A DNA stretch of 64,000 nt from Beijerinckiaceae bacterium (GCA_019753285.1 JAIELD010000008.1:51783-115782), one strand, 5' to 3'. Shown: positions 27,072 through 39,874, numbered from the stretch's first letter. Program-made: numbers and translations. Notes: generated by a model not told the origin, from the letters alone.

Positions 27072-27341
27072 GCCTGCCGGCCCCGCACCTGATCGCTGAC
27101 CCAGCGAACGCGCACTCGTAGAATATCGCTCGATCGACCGCAATGCGATGGAAACTGCTTTCGCCGTCGCGTCGCGCCATTCCGCTTCGATGTGCGACGA
27201 TTATGTCGATTTATGGAAGCGCGGCCAGCGACAAACTTGCCTCCATCACGCGCAGGGCTTGGAGAATGCCCATGCAAATGACACATTGACCTACGACGAC
27301 TCGTTTTTTCCCTGTCTTTTCAGACATTTTGGACCTGCCCT

Positions 27342-28847
27342 ATGACATCCAGCCTCAAATTCGCGTTTGCCGACTTCCAAGCAGAGCTTGGTGCAACCCT
27401 TGTCATCCCGGTCGCCGAAGATCTTCTCCTGCCGCCGGCGGCTGCGGCGCTTACCCCGGGCCTGCAGGCGTTGGTGACACGCGCAGCCGAAGCGGAACGG
27501 TTCAAGGCGAAGGCGCAGGCGACCCTGGTGCTGCTGGCGCCGGACGGTGTGCCTGTCGAGCGGATCGTCCTTGTGGGGGTGGGGCCTGTCGATGCCCGCG
27601 CCAAGCTCAACTGGCTCACGCTTGGCGGCTCGCTCTGCGCCAAGCTCCCATCGGCCAAAAGCGTGAGCGTGCTGATGGAGCACGCGACTGGCGAAGCGTT
27701 CTCCGTGGACGACGTCGCTGATCTCGCGCTCGGCATGGAGCTGAAATCCTACTCATTCGAACGCTACAAGACGAAAAAGAAGGATGGCGAGGGGGCGGAG
27801 CCGGGTCCCTCGCTGGTCACCTTGATGGTCGCGAACAAAAACACCGCCAAGAAGGCCTTCAAATCGCGCGAGGCTATCGGCTCGGGCGTCAACCTCGCCC
27901 GGACGCTCGTCAACGAGCCGCCGAACGTGCTCTTTCCGTCCGAATTCGCAGAGCGCGCCGGACAACTCGAAAAACTCGGCGTCGAGATCGAGATTCTCGA
28001 GGAAAAGCAGCTTCGCAAGCTTGGCATGCGCGCCCTGCTCGCGGTGGGCCAGGGCTCCGAGAAGGAGAGCCGCGTTGTCATCATGCGCTGGAACGGCGCG
28101 GGCGATGAGAATGAACAGCCGGTCGCCTTCGTCGGCAAGGGCGTGACGTTCGACACGGGCGGCATTTCCATCAAGCCTGCTGCGGGCATGGAGGACATGA
28201 AGGGCGACATGGCGGGCGCAGCCTGCGTCGTCGGGCTCATGCAGGCGCTGGCGGGGCGCAAGGCGCGCGTCAACGCCATCGGTGCGATCGGTCTCGTCGA
28301 GAACATGCCGGATGGCAACGCCCAGCGGCCCGGCGACATCGTGACCTCGATGTCCGGCCAGACGATCGAGATCATCAACACCGACGCCGAGGGACGGCTT
28401 GTCCTCGCTGACGTGCTTTGGCACGTGCAGACGACGTACAAGCCGAAATTCATCGTCGATCTCGCCACGCTGACGGGCGCGATCCTCGTCGCCCTCGGAC
28501 AGGAATATGCGGGTCTGTTTTCCAATGACGACAAGCTGGCGGATCAACTGTCGAAGGCAGGCGATCTGACCGGTGAGCGAGTCTGGCGTCTGCCGCTCGC
28601 CGCGGCTTACGACAAGATGATCGACAGCCGGTTCGCCGATATGAAGAACACTGGCGGCCGGTTCGGCGGCTCGATCACCGCAGCGCAATTCCTGCAGCGC
28701 TTTGTCGGCGAGACGCCCTGGGTCCATCTCGACATCGCCGGGACGGGCATGTCCTCGCCCAACACCGACACCAATCGGAGCTGGGGATCAGGCTGGGGCG
28801 TTCGGCTTCTCGACAGGCTCGTTGCCGATTTCTACGAGGATAAATGA
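27342..28847 (+). CDS. pepA: Leucyl aminopeptidase (M17)
   Basis: Hexameric dizinc/dimanganese aminopeptidase releasing N-terminal residues from peptides; cytoplasmic. In some bacteria PepA also binds DNA. 501 residues: N-terminal macro-like domain to about 165, catalytic domain with '[16 protein letters not shown]' in parts, and the M17 signature NTDAEGRL at 346-353. It is divergent from lptF and overlaps holC by 4 bases; the pepA-holC pairing is classical. Confidence 0.97.
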   Translation: MTSSLKFAFADFQAELGATLVIPVAEDLLLPPAAAALTPGLQALVTRAAEAERFKAKAQATLVLLAPDGVPVERIVLVGVGPVDARAKLNWLTLGGSLCAKLPSAKSVSVLMEHATGEAFSVDDVADLALGMELKSYSFERYKTKKKDGEGAEPGPSLVTLMVANKNTAKKAFKSREAIGSGVNLARTLVNEPPNVLFPSEFAERAGQLEKLGVEIEILEEKQLRKLGMRALLAVGQGSEKESRVVIMRWNGAGDENEQPVAFVGKGVTFDTGGISIKPAAGMEDMKGDMAGAACVVGLMQALAGRKARVNAIGAIGLVENMPDGNAQRPGDIVTSMSGQTIEIINTDAEGRLVLADVLWHVQTTYKPKFIVDLATLTGAILVALGQEYAGLFSNDDKLADQLSKAGDLTGERVWRLPLAAAYDKMIDSRFADMKNTGGRFGGSITAAQFLQRFVGETPWVHLDIAGTGMSSPNTDTNRSWGSGWGVRLLDRLVADFYEDK

Positions 28848-29299
28848 CCGAGATCCTGTTCTACCACATGCACCAGCCGATCGAGAAAGCGCTGCCCGCG
28901 CTGCTCGAAAAGACCCTGCAGCGCGGCTGGAAGGCCGTGGTGCGCGTCGGCGGCGAGGATCGGCTGGCGGCGCTCGACGAAACGCTCTGGACCTACCGTG
29001 AGGACAGCTTTCTGCCGCATGGGACCGAGACGGACGGCGACGCCGAGCGGCAGCCGGTATTGCTGACCTCGTCCGCATCCGCGCCTAACAAGGCCAATGT
29101 GCTGTTTCTTGTGGAGAATGCGCCGTCCGAGGCGCTGACCGAGCCCGGCGACTACGAGCGGATCGTTTTGATGTTCGACGGCAATGACGAAGACCAGATT
29201 GGCAAGGCGCGCGAGGACTGGAAGAAGACGCGCGCAGCCAAACTCGAGGCGACCTACTGGCAGCAATCCGAGCAGGGGAGCTGGGAGAGGAAGGCCTGA
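28844..29299 (+). CDS. holC: DNA polymerase III subunit chi
   Basis: Clamp-loader accessory subunit that links DNA polymerase III to single-strand binding protein. 151 residues, normal length, with the family start 'TEILFYHM' and '[17 protein letters not shown]' in parts at about 45-62. The start overlaps the pepA stop (ATGA). It ends inside a 9-bp-stem hairpin shared with the convergent AMP-binding gene. Confidence 0.94.
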   Translation: MTEILFYHMHQPIEKALPALLEKTLQRGWKAVVRVGGEDRLAALDETLWTYREDSFLPHGTETDGDAERQPVLLTSSASAPNKANVLFLVENAPSEALTEPGDYERIVLMFDGNDEDQIGKAREDWKKTRAAKLEATYWQQSEQGSWERKA

Positions 29300-29320
29300 C
29301 GCATCGCGATCCGTCAGGCC
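29293..29320. terminator. 9-bp hairpin shared by convergent genes
   Basis: GGCCTGACG (29293-29301) pairs perfectly with CGTCAGGCC (29312-29320) across a 10-base loop that is itself nearly palindromic (ATCGCGAT). The stem contains the holC stop (29297-29299) and the stop of the convergent gene (29314-29316). A T-run is absent, so it is a structural or bidirectional terminator rather than a classical one. Confidence 0.55.
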
Positions 29321-30615
29321 GCGTTGCGCGCCGCGACGACCTCCATCGCATCGATAGGCTCGAATGTCTGTCCGTCGCCGTGGCGGGCGAAGAACGGCGT
29401 CGTAATACCATTGCCGACGGCGCTTCCCGGTTGCGAGCCATGAAGATGCGGGACGCCGAAGCCGCGCATGGACAGCGTGCCGTGCTCGCTGATGCCGGCC
29501 TGCAGGAGCAGGGTGTCGTCTTCAACCACGCGGGTGCCGGGCTGTCGCCAATTCTGTGGCAAGGGCGCATGCCGACCGACCGAAAGACGCGGGATCTGGT
29601 AATGGCCAGCCTCACCGATCGCGGTGACGTCGACGACGCGCCCCGGAAGTGACCGCTTGCCCTTGGTGTCCACGTAGCCATGTTCGAGGCGACGAAGCAT
29701 CAGCGCGCTGCCGATCGGGTGTTCGAGCTGGTGGCACAGGCCGACAAGGCCTGCTTCGATCGCCGCCGGAGCGATGATCGCCATGCCGGGCGCTGCCTTC
29801 AACTGCTGGAAGAGCGTGCGCGTCGAGAACAGGCCATGAGCGTGGACCTGGGCCCTTATGAGCAGCGGAAGCGCTACGCTAGCGATCACGCCGAAGGCGC
29901 TGCCCGGCATCAGCGTGTTGAGAATTTGCGCGCGCGGCCCGATATGCGCCGTGCTCGTCAGGGCGATCGATTCTGCGATGAGCTGGCTTTGCGTGCGTCC
30001 GAGCGCCCGCGGCTGATCGCCGTGAAACTCCATCGTCACGAGGCATGTCTCGTCTCCGGAAAGGATGCGCGACGGGTCGAATTCGTCGAGTTCGTCCTTA
30101 TCCCAGGCGTCGAGGTCGACCACTCCATCAGGGCACGCACCGCCGAAGCTGGCGATGGCGCGAATGGAGAAGACCTGAGCGGCAATATCGCGCATCGCCA
30201 TGGCGGGTTGCAGCGTACCGAAACGCGAAACAGTGACGATCAACTGCGCATTCACCCTGACCGCAGCCTCGCGGACCTGATCGGCTGTCAGCGCGAGCGA
30301 AACGGGCACCGGAACGATGCCTGCCGACAGCGCTCCGACGAAGGCGACGGCGAAATCGGTGCTGTTGGGCAGGTGAAACAGGGCGGTGTCGCCGCGCTTC
30401 AAGCCGAGCGTGGTCATCTGCCGGGCGAAGCGCCGCGTCGCGCTGGTAAAAGCGCTGTAGGTCAAGGCGCGTGCCGGCCGGAACAGCCAGGACTGGGTAT
30501 CGGGCGCATCGACAAACGCGATCTGGTCAGGCTTGCCCCGCGCCATGGTCTCGGCGAGCTTGGGAAAGGTGAGTCCGTTCCAGGGGGCGATCAGGCGGGG
30601 CAGGGCGCTGCTCAT
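29314..30615 (-). CDS. Degenerate AMP-binding (acyl-CoA synthetase-like) protein
   Basis: Related to the N-terminal domain of acyl-adenylate-forming enzymes, 433 residues. The body aligns in pattern: 'RALTYSAFTSATRRFA' near residue 50, 'LPNSTDFAVAFVGALSAGIVPVPV' in parts near 90. The key phosphate-binding loop (normally T/S-S-G-T/S-T-G-x-P-K) is replaced by 'LVTMEFHGDQPRALGRTQ', and I cannot find the usual later motifs with Tyr-Gly-x-Thr-Glu or the hinge Asp. It is shorter than active synthetases (500-650). It is therefore probably catalytically dead or altered. ATG at 30615 is preferred to a TTG 33 bases earlier. The function is unknown; it could be a regulatory or binding protein. Confidence 0.7.
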   Translation of the reverse strand: MSSALPRLIAPWNGLTFPKLAETMARGKPDQIAFVDAPDTQSWLFRPARALTYSAFTSATRRFARQMTTLGLKRGDTALFHLPNSTDFAVAFVGALSAGIVPVPVSLALTADQVREAAVRVNAQLIVTVSRFGTLQPAMAMRDIAAQVFSIRAIASFGGACPDGVVDLDAWDKDELDEFDPSRILSGDETCLVTMEFHGDQPRALGRTQSQLIAESIALTSTAHIGPRAQILNTLMPGSAFGVIASVALPLLIRAQVHAHGLFSTRTLFQQLKAAPGMAIIAPAAIEAGLVGLCHQLEHPIGSALMLRRLEHGYVDTKGKRSLPGRVVDVTAIGEAGHYQIPRLSVGRHAPLPQNWRQPGTRVVEDDTLLLQAGISEHGTLSMRGFGVPHLHGSQPGSAVGNGITTPFFARHGDGQTFEPIDAMEVVAARNAA

Positions 30616-30688
30616 GGTCCATCCGTTCTCAGCGTCTTCGATGATCAAGATTGGACAGAGTTATGGTTAATAAACTCTTTCCCTTGAC

Positions 30689-32557
30689 CTAATTCGCGGC
30701 AGATTCTGCCCACCAGACGTCCGGCGTCAGATCGTATGCCGGCCAGCGATCCGGGTGCCGGACGCGCGCCGTGCGGGCGATCCAGCGCTGAGGGGCGTAA
30801 TAAAGAGGGACGATATAGGAACCCGAGAGAAGCGTGCGGTCGAGTGCGCGCGCCGCAGCCTTGAAGTCCTCCGGCGTGCGGGCCGAGAGGAGCGCCGCCA
30901 GCATGGCGTCCACCGCTTTCGATCGGATGCCGGGATAGTTGAGCGAGCCTTCGCGATCAGCCGCGCCGCTCGACCAGCGATTGACCTGTTCGTTGCCGGG
31001 AGAAGCGGAGTTCACGTAGGTTTCGAGGATCATGTCGTAGTCGAATTGACGGAGTCGGCTCCAATACTGGCTGGAATCGGCGAGCCTGACGGTCGCCTTG
31101 ATGCCTATCAGCTTCAAAGAATCGGCGTAGGCGGCGGCGATCTGCAGCTTTTCGCGAGTCGTGACGACGATTTCGAAACCGAATGGCTCGCGGCTGCGCG
31201 CATGACGCATCACGCCGTCCTTCAGCTCGTAGCCTGCCTCCTTCATGAGCGCGATCGCCTTGCGCGTCATCGTGCGATCACGCCCGGAGCCGTCGCTCAC
31301 ATCGGGCTGGCATGCCCCCTCGAGGCAGTCTGCGCTGACTTCGGACGAATAGGGCGCGAGAAGCGCACGCTCCTTCGCAGCCGCCGGGCGGCCGCGCGAG
31401 GAGAGGTCGGAATCCTCGAAATAGCTTCCGGTACGCTTGTATACGTTCGAAAACAGATTCGCGTTGACCCATTCGAAATCGAACATGGCGCTCAGCGCCC
31501 GACGCACGCGGATATCGGCGAAAACGGCTTTGCGGGTGTTGAAGACGAAGCCGGTCGTTGGCTTGGGCACGGCGAAACGCGCCGATTCGCGGATGATCCG
31601 TCCGTCGCTCACCGCCGGGATCGCATAGCCGCCGAGCCATTTCACCGTGCTCGTCTCGAGCCGGATATCGTAGAGCAAGGATTTGAAGGCCTCGAACATC
31701 GCGTTCGGATCGCGATAGAAATCGAATTTCATCTCGTCGACATTATAGAGGCCCCGGAGCACGGGCAGATCCTTGCCCCAGAAATTCGGATCGCGCTTCA
31801 AGGTGAAGCTGGTGCCCGGATTGACCTCGCCGAGCTTGTAGGGACCGCTGCCAAGCGGCATTGTGAAGCTCGTCTCCTCGAACCGGTCGACGTCGATGGC
31901 GTGCTTCGCTAGCACCGGCATCAGGGCGAGCAGCATTGGAAGCTCGTAATTCGCGGCCGAGAGCGTGAACCTCACGGTTTCGGCGTCAGGCGTCTCGACA
32001 GATTTCACTTGCCCGTAGGCGCTGCGCTGCGCCGGTCGGCCATGATCGCGCAGCAAGGCCCAGGTGAAGGCTACGTCGGCGGAGGTCACCTTGGCGCCAT
32101 CCGAAAATCGCGCCTCGGGGTTGAGCTTGAATTCGACCCAGCTTCGGTCAGCCGGAGTTTCGACCGACCGGGCGAGCAGGCCATAGACAGTGAACGGTTC
32201 GTCGAGCGAGCGGATCATCAATGGCTGCACGACGTAAGGCACCATCGCCGCCGGCGCGTTGCCGCGCAGGATGAGGGGATTGAAGGAATCGAACGAGCCG
32301 TCCTGAGCCTGCACCAGCCGCCCGCCCTTCGGCGCGGCCGGGTTGGCGTAGGGCAGGTGCATGAAGCCCGCCGGCAAGGCTGGTTCGCCATACATCGCAA
32401 GCCCGTGGCGAACTTGGCCTTCACCGGCCGCAGCAAGACCCGAGAGCGGAGCAGCCGCCATGATCGCGGCGGCAAGCAGCCGGTGGAGGAGGCGCAAAAG
32501 CCGGTCAATCCTTCGAATCGTCACAATTTGAACGTTAGCACGTCTGCTTGTCGGCAT
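30689..32557 (-). CDS. Extracellular solute-binding protein, family 5 (YejA-like)
   Basis: Periplasmic binding protein of the oligopeptide type, about 622 residues. A twin-arginine-free hydrophobic signal lies at about residues 20-42 ('LLAAAIMAAAPLSGLAAAG'). The mature start 'HGLAMYGEPALPAGFMHLPYANP' in parts is typical of YejA, the receptor of the YejABEF uptake system for microcin C-like and antimicrobial peptides. No yejBEF genes adjoin it, so it is an orphan receptor or works with permeases elsewhere. The start is uncertain: the ATG at 32557 has no good ribosome site, and other starts lie up to 93 bases upstream. Confidence 0.83.
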   Translation of the reverse strand: MPTSRRANVQIVTIRRIDRLLRLLHRLLAAAIMAAAPLSGLAAAGEGQVRHGLAMYGEPALPAGFMHLPYANPAAPKGGRLVQAQDGSFDSFNPLILRGNAPAAMVPYVVQPLMIRSLDEPFTVYGLLARSVETPADRSWVEFKLNPEARFSDGAKVTSADVAFTWALLRDHGRPAQRSAYGQVKSVETPDAETVRFTLSAANYELPMLLALMPVLAKHAIDVDRFEETSFTMPLGSGPYKLGEVNPGTSFTLKRDPNFWGKDLPVLRGLYNVDEMKFDFYRDPNAMFEAFKSLLYDIRLETSTVKWLGGYAIPAVSDGRIIRESARFAVPKPTTGFVFNTRKAVFADIRVRRALSAMFDFEWVNANLFSNVYKRTGSYFEDSDLSSRGRPAAAKERALLAPYSSEVSADCLEGACQPDVSDGSGRDRTMTRKAIALMKEAGYELKDGVMRHARSREPFGFEIVVTTREKLQIAAAYADSLKLIGIKATVRLADSSQYWSRLRQFDYDMILETYVNSASPGNEQVNRWSSGAADREGSLNYPGIRSKAVDAMLAALLSARTPEDFKAAARALDRTLLSGSYIVPLYYAPQRWIARTARVRHPDRWPAYDLTPDVWWAESAAN

Positions 32558-32746
32558 CAGAGGACACGCAAGCTTTTGTCCGAGGCGGTTCCGCTTGCCT
32601 TTCCACGCGAGGGGGGTCATGCAGGCGATCTGCTGCCGAAGACAAGCCACTTTTCATGTTCTGGCTCTAGAAAGACGGTTAAGAACCGGCTAGACAGCCG
32701 CCAGAACGGTACCGTTATCAAGACAGCATCTAGAAGGTTCGATGAT

Positions 32747-33556
32747 ATGCAAGGTTTGAAGACCTGCGCGGCTGCGCTCATGATTTCCGTGATGGCGATG
32801 GGGGGCTCGGCCGGGCTCGTGAGCGCGCAGCAGGCCCAGCCCGCCGCCAAGGCCAAGCCAGCCGCGCCGGCCGCCAAGCCGGCGACGCCGGCAGCCCCTG
32901 CGCCGGCTGCCGCCGCGCCTGCCGCGCCCGCGCAGAACATCGTTCAGTTGAAGCCCGATCCCGCCCAGGCCGACTGGCTGAAGGTTTGCGGCAAGGATGA
33001 CGTTCAGAACAAGCAGATCTGCTATACAACGCGTGATTTCGTCGCCGACAACAATCAGCCGATCCTTGCGCTCGCCATCTATGACGTAGTGAATGATCCG
33101 AAGAAATTCGTGCGCTTCCTCCTGCCGCTTGGCTTCCTCGTGCAGCCGGGCGTGCGCTTCGGCATCGATGCCGGCCAGCCGGCTCCCGGCAAATTCTCGA
33201 TCTGCCTGCCGAATGGCTGCTTTGCCGAAGCCGAGGCGACCGCCGCCCTGATCGACCAGTTGAAGAAGGGTACCAACCTTCGCATCCAGATGCTCAATCA
33301 GGTTGGCCAGGAGGTTTCGCTCGTCGTGCCGCTCGGCGGCTTCGGCAAGGCCTTCGACGGTCCTGCCGTCGATCCGACCGCACTTGAGGCGCAGCAGAAG
33401 AAAATCCAGGAAGAACTGCAGAAGCGCGCCGAAGAGCAGCGCAAGCAGCAGAGCGCTGTGCCTGCCGTGCCGGGCGCTCCCATTCCCGCGCCGACGCCGG
33501 CTCCCGCTCCGCCTGCGCCCGCGGCGCCTGCCGCCCCAGCGCCGACGACCAAATAA
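32747..33556 (+). CDS. Invasion associated locus B (IalB) family protein
   Basis: Secreted protein of the IalB family, 269 residues. Signal peptide at 1-27, an Ala/Pro/Lys-rich linker at about 28-62, then the IalB domain at about 65-225 with paired cysteines ('VCGKDDVQNKQICY', 'FSICLPNGCFAEA'). A charged helix ('EAQQKKIQEELQKRAEEQRKQQ' in parts) and a proline-rich tail follow. In Bartonella IalB contributes to erythrocyte invasion, but the family is widespread in free-living alphaproteobacteria with no known role. The start at 32747 is the ATG that opens the signal peptide; the frame is open far upstream without homology. Confidence 0.85.
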   Translation: MQGLKTCAAALMISVMAMGGSAGLVSAQQAQPAAKAKPAAPAAKPATPAAPAPAAAAPAAPAQNIVQLKPDPAQADWLKVCGKDDVQNKQICYTTRDFVADNNQPILALAIYDVVNDPKKFVRFLLPLGFLVQPGVRFGIDAGQPAPGKFSICLPNGCFAEAEATAALIDQLKKGTNLRIQMLNQVGQEVSLVVPLGGFGKAFDGPAVDPTALEAQQKKIQEELQKRAEEQRKQQSAVPAVPGAPIPAPTPAPAPPAPAAPAAPAPTTK

Positions 33557-33681
33557 ACGAAGCGGCGCTTGTAAAGGGCCGCAGCTTGCAGTTTAGACAT
33601 GACAAGGCGTGACCCTGCGGTCGCGCCTTTCCTTTGCGTACGCCGGCATCCATAGCGGGTGCCTCTGAAGGTCGCTCATCG

Positions 33682-34839
33682 ATGCCATTCATGGTCGTTC
33701 TCGGGCTAGCCGGCTTCGTCTCCGCGCTCTCGCTGCGCATCGCCGAGCCGATGGTTCCATTGCTGGCGCGAGACCTTTCGGTCGACACCCATCTCGTCGC
33801 GTTCCTGTCGAGCGCCTTCACGCTGCCTTATGCGCTCGGCCAGCCGTTCCTCGGCCCGTTCGGCGACGCGCGAGGCAAGGAGCGCATCGTCGTGCTTTGT
33901 CTCGGCATCCTTGCCGTGGCGCTGCTCGCTTCGGCCGCGACGCCGGGCTATAACGTGCTGTTCGGGTTACGGGTGCTCGCAGGGCTTGCCTCTGGGGGCA
34001 TCATCCCGCTTTCCCTCGCGATCATCGGAGACCGATCGGCCATCGACCAGCGCCAGATCGCAATCAGCCGCTACATGGTCGCGGTCATCACCGGGCAGAT
34101 CGTCGGCGCGCCGATGGCTGGCGTCGTGTCGGATTTCTTCGGCTGGCGCGCCGTGTTCTACCTGACTGCGGCTTTGGCCCTTGTCGCGACGCTGCTGGCC
34201 TATCGGTCGCTCCATCCTGAAAAGGTTCGCGTCAAATCGACGATCAGTGCGCGTGAAGGCTATGCGAGGGTGTTGTCGAACCCCAAGGCCCGCATCTGTT
34301 ACAGCTCCGTGTTCCTCGAAGGCGTTTTCATCTTCGGCTTCTTTCCGTTTGTCGCCATCGGGCTTGAAGCGCACCAGATGGGCGGCGTGCGCGAGGCCGG
34401 TTTTGTCATCGGCGGCATCGGCATCGGCGGGGCAATCTTTTCGCTGATCGCCGGGTTTCTGCTCGGGCGCTTCGGGAGGCGCGACGTGATGGCGCTCGGC
34501 GGCGTCATCATTCTCGTCTCGTTCGTTGCGGCGGGGCTTGCATTGCTCTGGCAGAGCCAGCTCGTCGCCTTCACGGGCATCGGCATCGGCTTTTACATGC
34601 TGCACAGCGCGCTGCAGACCGAGGCCACCGAACTTGCCCCGGAGGCGCGCGGTTCGGCGGTGGCGCTGCACGCATTCTTCTTCTTCATCGGACAGGCTAT
34701 GGGGCCGTTCGTCTATGGCTGGGCCATACCGGCGATCGGGGTCGTCGCCATGACGACGATATCGGGGCTCGTCGTCTGCCTCGTCGCGGTGACGGCGCGC
34801 CTGTTCCTGATCCGGGCCGACACCTACCGGCCGCGATAA
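33682..34839 (+). CDS. MFS transporter
   Basis: Major facilitator superfamily carrier, 385 residues with about 12 hydrophobic helices. It has the loop 2-3 motif '[13 protein letters not shown]' (about 62-74), typical of drug and sugar efflux-type MFS proteins. The ATG at 33682 has GAAGG upstream; a TTG at 33634 would add a polar stretch. Its last 16 bases overlap the 3' end of queF on the opposite strand. The substrate is unknown. Confidence 0.85.
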   Translation: MPFMVVLGLAGFVSALSLRIAEPMVPLLARDLSVDTHLVAFLSSAFTLPYALGQPFLGPFGDARGKERIVVLCLGILAVALLASAATPGYNVLFGLRVLAGLASGGIIPLSLAIIGDRSAIDQRQIAISRYMVAVITGQIVGAPMAGVVSDFFGWRAVFYLTAALALVATLLAYRSLHPEKVRVKSTISAREGYARVLSNPKARICYSSVFLEGVFIFGFFPFVAIGLEAHQMGGVREAGFVIGGIGIGGAIFSLIAGFLLGRFGRRDVMALGGVIILVSFVAAGLALLWQSQLVAFTGIGIGFYMLHSALQTEATELAPEARGSAVALHAFFFFIGQAMGPFVYGWAIPAIGVVAMTTISGLVVCLVAVTARLFLIRADTYRPR

Positions 34840-35351
34840 GGCGCGACGCCCTGGTCGGGGAGCCAGAGCGAGGCAGGCGGCGTGCCCGTCTGCCAGAAGA
34901 TGTCGATCGGGATGCCGCCACGCGGGTACCAGTAGCCGCCGATCCGGAACCATTTGGGCTTCAGAAGCGCAACCAGCCGCTTGCCGATCGCGACCGTGCA
35001 ATCCTCATGGAAAGCGCCATGGTTGCGGAAGCTCGACAGATAGAGCTTCAACGATTTCGATTCGACCAGCCATTTTCCTGGCAGGTAATCGATCACGAGA
35101 ATGCCGAAATCCGGCTGCGACGTCACGGGGCAGATCGAGGTGAATTCCGGGCAGGTGAAACGCGCGAGATAATCGGTGCCGGCATGCGGATTGGGCACCC
35201 GGTCCAGTTCGGCCTCCTCCGGACTTTGCGGGATAGCGACCGGCATGCCGAGCTGGCGTGGCCGCGCGGAATTCGCTTTGGTCGGAGCTGCGATGTCGTG
35301 GGTCGAAACGATCATTGTCGTCGAGATCGGCTTTTTGGGCGTGCGTGTCAT
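34824..35351 (-). CDS. queF: NADPH-dependent 7-cyano-7-deazaguanine reductase
   Basis: Reduces preQ0 to preQ1 in queuosine biosynthesis; unimodular QueF of the tunnelling fold. About 175 residues. Nucleophile C74 in '[11 protein letters not shown]', D81, substrate-binding E98 in 'VESKSLK' and the 'HGAFHED' pair at 111-117 are all present. The first 40 residues are an extension; ATG at 35315 is an alternative start. It is convergent and overlapping with the MFS gene. No other que genes are in the window. Confidence 0.95.
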   Translation of the reverse strand: MTRTPKKPISTTMIVSTHDIAAPTKANSARPRQLGMPVAIPQSPEEAELDRVPNPHAGTDYLARFTCPEFTSICPVTSQPDFGILVIDYLPGKWLVESKSLKLYLSSFRNHGAFHEDCTVAIGKRLVALLKPKWFRIGGYWYPRGGIPIDIFWQTGTPPASLWLPDQGVAPYRGR

Positions 35352-35364
35352 CGCGCTGCTATAA

Positions 35365-36798
<1,434 letters not shown>

Positions 36799-36856
36799 TC
36801 GCCGGGGCAGCTTCACCTTACTGATTTTTTAACCTTGTGCGCCGCATGTTTGGTGC

Positions 36857-37177
36857 ATGGTCACCAGGCGTCGAATCCGTCGTTTCGTCATGCCGCTGCT
36901 GCTTTACAGCATGGCGGCGGGTGCTGTCGCGTTCTTCGGCTACAGCGCTTACCATGGCAGCCGAGGCATCGTCGCGAAGCGTGAATACAAGATCAAGATC
37001 GCCAAGCTCGGCCAGGATCTTGCCGCCCTACAAGCCGAACGCGGCGATTGGGAGCGGCGCATCAACCTGATGCGTGCCGACTCGCTTGATCTTGACATCC
37101 TGGAGGAGAGATCACGGCTCATCCTGAATAGTTCACACAAGAACGACGTCATTCTGATCCTGAACGACAAGCCCTGA
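36857..37177 (+). CDS. Septum formation initiator family protein (FtsB/DivIC-like)
   Basis: Small bitopic division protein, 106 residues. A short basic cytoplasmic tail is followed by a membrane helix at about 12-32 and a coiled coil at about 40-75 ('KIKIAKLGQDLAALQAERGDWERRI' in parts), the FtsB/DivIC layout. FtsB links FtsQ and FtsL to septal peptidoglycan synthesis. It lies 58 bases after eno. Confidence 0.88.
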   Translation: MVTRRRIRRFVMPLLLYSMAAGAVAFFGYSAYHGSRGIVAKREYKIKIAKLGQDLAALQAERGDWERRINLMRADSLDLDILEERSRLILNSSHKNDVILILNDKP

Positions 37178-37195
37178 ACGCCAGTATACTATCGA

Positions 37196-37226
37196 TCGAA
37201 CAGCTAGACTTCGTTCGACGCTTTTT
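37196..37226 (+). terminator. Weak hairpin plus T-run after ftsB-like gene
   Basis: TCGAAC (37196-37201) pairs with GTTCGA (37213-37218), followed by CGC and five T (37222-37226). The stem is only 6 bp with an 11-base loop, so termination would be inefficient. It sits at the start of the 210-base AT-rich leader before pdhA, where a separate pdh promoter is expected. Confidence 0.35.
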
Positions 37227-37387
37227 GTGCAACTGCGAGCAAATGCTGCGCTGCACATATTCCTTCCGCGCATAGACTATCTTCCTGAAATGCGGCCTCG
37301 CATACGATTTTCCTGCTATCGTCTGGCTGGAAAATCGGCTTATACTTTTGCGCTAGATGCATGAGAACATAAAGTCGGGAGCACTGA

Positions 37388-38431
37388 ATGGCCGTTGCAG
37401 CAACGAAGAAAACCGATCTGTCTGACGCACCCGCGACAGGCAACACTCTCCGTTTTGCAAATGATCCCACAGGCTTCACCCGCGAGCAGGAACTGCACGC
37501 CTATCGCGAGATGCTGTTCATCCGCCGCTTCGAGGAGAAGGCCGGCCAGCTTTACGGCATGGGCCTGATCGGCGGCTTCTGCCATCTCTATATCGGGCAG
37601 GAGGCCGTCGTGGTCGGCGTCCAGATGTCGATGAAGGACGGTGACCAGGTCATCACCGGTTACCGGGACCATGGCCACATGCTCGCAACCGGGATGGAGG
37701 CGCGCGGCGTGATGGCCGAGCTGACCGGCCGCCGCAGCGGATACTCCCACGGCAAGGGCGGTTCGATGCACATGTTTTCCAAGGAAAAGCATTTCTACGG
37801 CGGGCACGGCATCGTCGGAGCGCAGGTGTCGCTCGGCACCGGGCTTGGCTTCGCCAACCGCTACCGCGACAACGGCAACGTCTCGATCGCCTATTTCGGG
37901 GATGGCGCATCCAACCAGGGGCAGGTTTATGAAAGCTTCAACATGGCCGAGCTCTGGCGCCTGCCGGTCGTCTATGTGATCGAGAACAACCGCTACGCCA
38001 TGGGAACGTCCGTGACGCGCTCATCGGCACTGACCGATTTTTCAAAGCGCGGCTCCTCGTTCAACATTCCCGGCGCGAAGGTCGACGGGATGGATGTTCG
38101 CGCCGTGAAAGCGGCGTCCGACATGGCGCTCGAGCACGCCCGCAGCGGCAAAGGTCCGTTCCTGCTCGAGATGGAAACGTATCGCTACCGCGGCCACTCC
38201 ATGTCGGACCCTGCGAAATACCGCTCCAAGGACGAACTGGAGCAGATGCGCAACGAGCATGACCCGATCGAGCAGGTGAAGCATCGCCTCATCGAGAAGA
38301 AATGGGCGTCAGAGGAAGAGCTGAAGAAGATGGATGCGGATGTGCGCTCCATCGTGAATGATGCGGCCGATTTTGCGACGCATGATCCTGAGCCCGATGC
38401 TGCGGAGCTCTACACCGATATTTTGAAGTAG
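37388..38431 (+). CDS. pdhA: Pyruvate dehydrogenase E1 component, alpha subunit
   Basis: Thiamine-diphosphate-dependent subunit that, with PdhB, decarboxylates pyruvate and acylates the E2 lipoyl group. 347 residues. The TPP motif is 'GDGASNQGQVYESFNMAELW' in parts with 'IENN' (GDG-X-NN pattern, about 168-200); the phosphorylation-loop-like 'YRYRGHSMSDPAKYR' is also present. It is the first gene of the pdh operon. The leader (37178-37387) is visibly AT-richer than its surroundings. Confidence 0.97.
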   Translation: MAVAATKKTDLSDAPATGNTLRFANDPTGFTREQELHAYREMLFIRRFEEKAGQLYGMGLIGGFCHLYIGQEAVVVGVQMSMKDGDQVITGYRDHGHMLATGMEARGVMAELTGRRSGYSHGKGGSMHMFSKEKHFYGGHGIVGAQVSLGTGLGFANRYRDNGNVSIAYFGDGASNQGQVYESFNMAELWRLPVVYVIENNRYAMGTSVTRSSALTDFSKRGSSFNIPGAKVDGMDVRAVKAASDMALEHARSGKGPFLLEMETYRYRGHSMSDPAKYRSKDELEQMRNEHDPIEQVKHRLIEKKWASEEELKKMDADVRSIVNDAADFATHDPEPDAAELYTDILK

Positions 38432-38482
38432 GCTGCCCGGAAATCCGGCAAGAACCGTCCAATCATCGGGGAACGAACATTT

Positions 38483-39874
<1,392 letters not shown>

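Noticed and set aside
27148..27345. 65-codon frame between lptF and pepA
   Set aside because: It overlaps the pepA start, has no ribosome site and lies in a divergent promoter region.
29300..29313. Classical rho-independent terminator for holC
   Set aside because: The hairpin is strong but no T-run follows on either strand, so I call it only a shared hairpin.
32009..32746. Long N-terminal extension of the IalB-family gene
   Set aside because: It is antisense to the YejA-like gene; the signal peptide begins at 32747.
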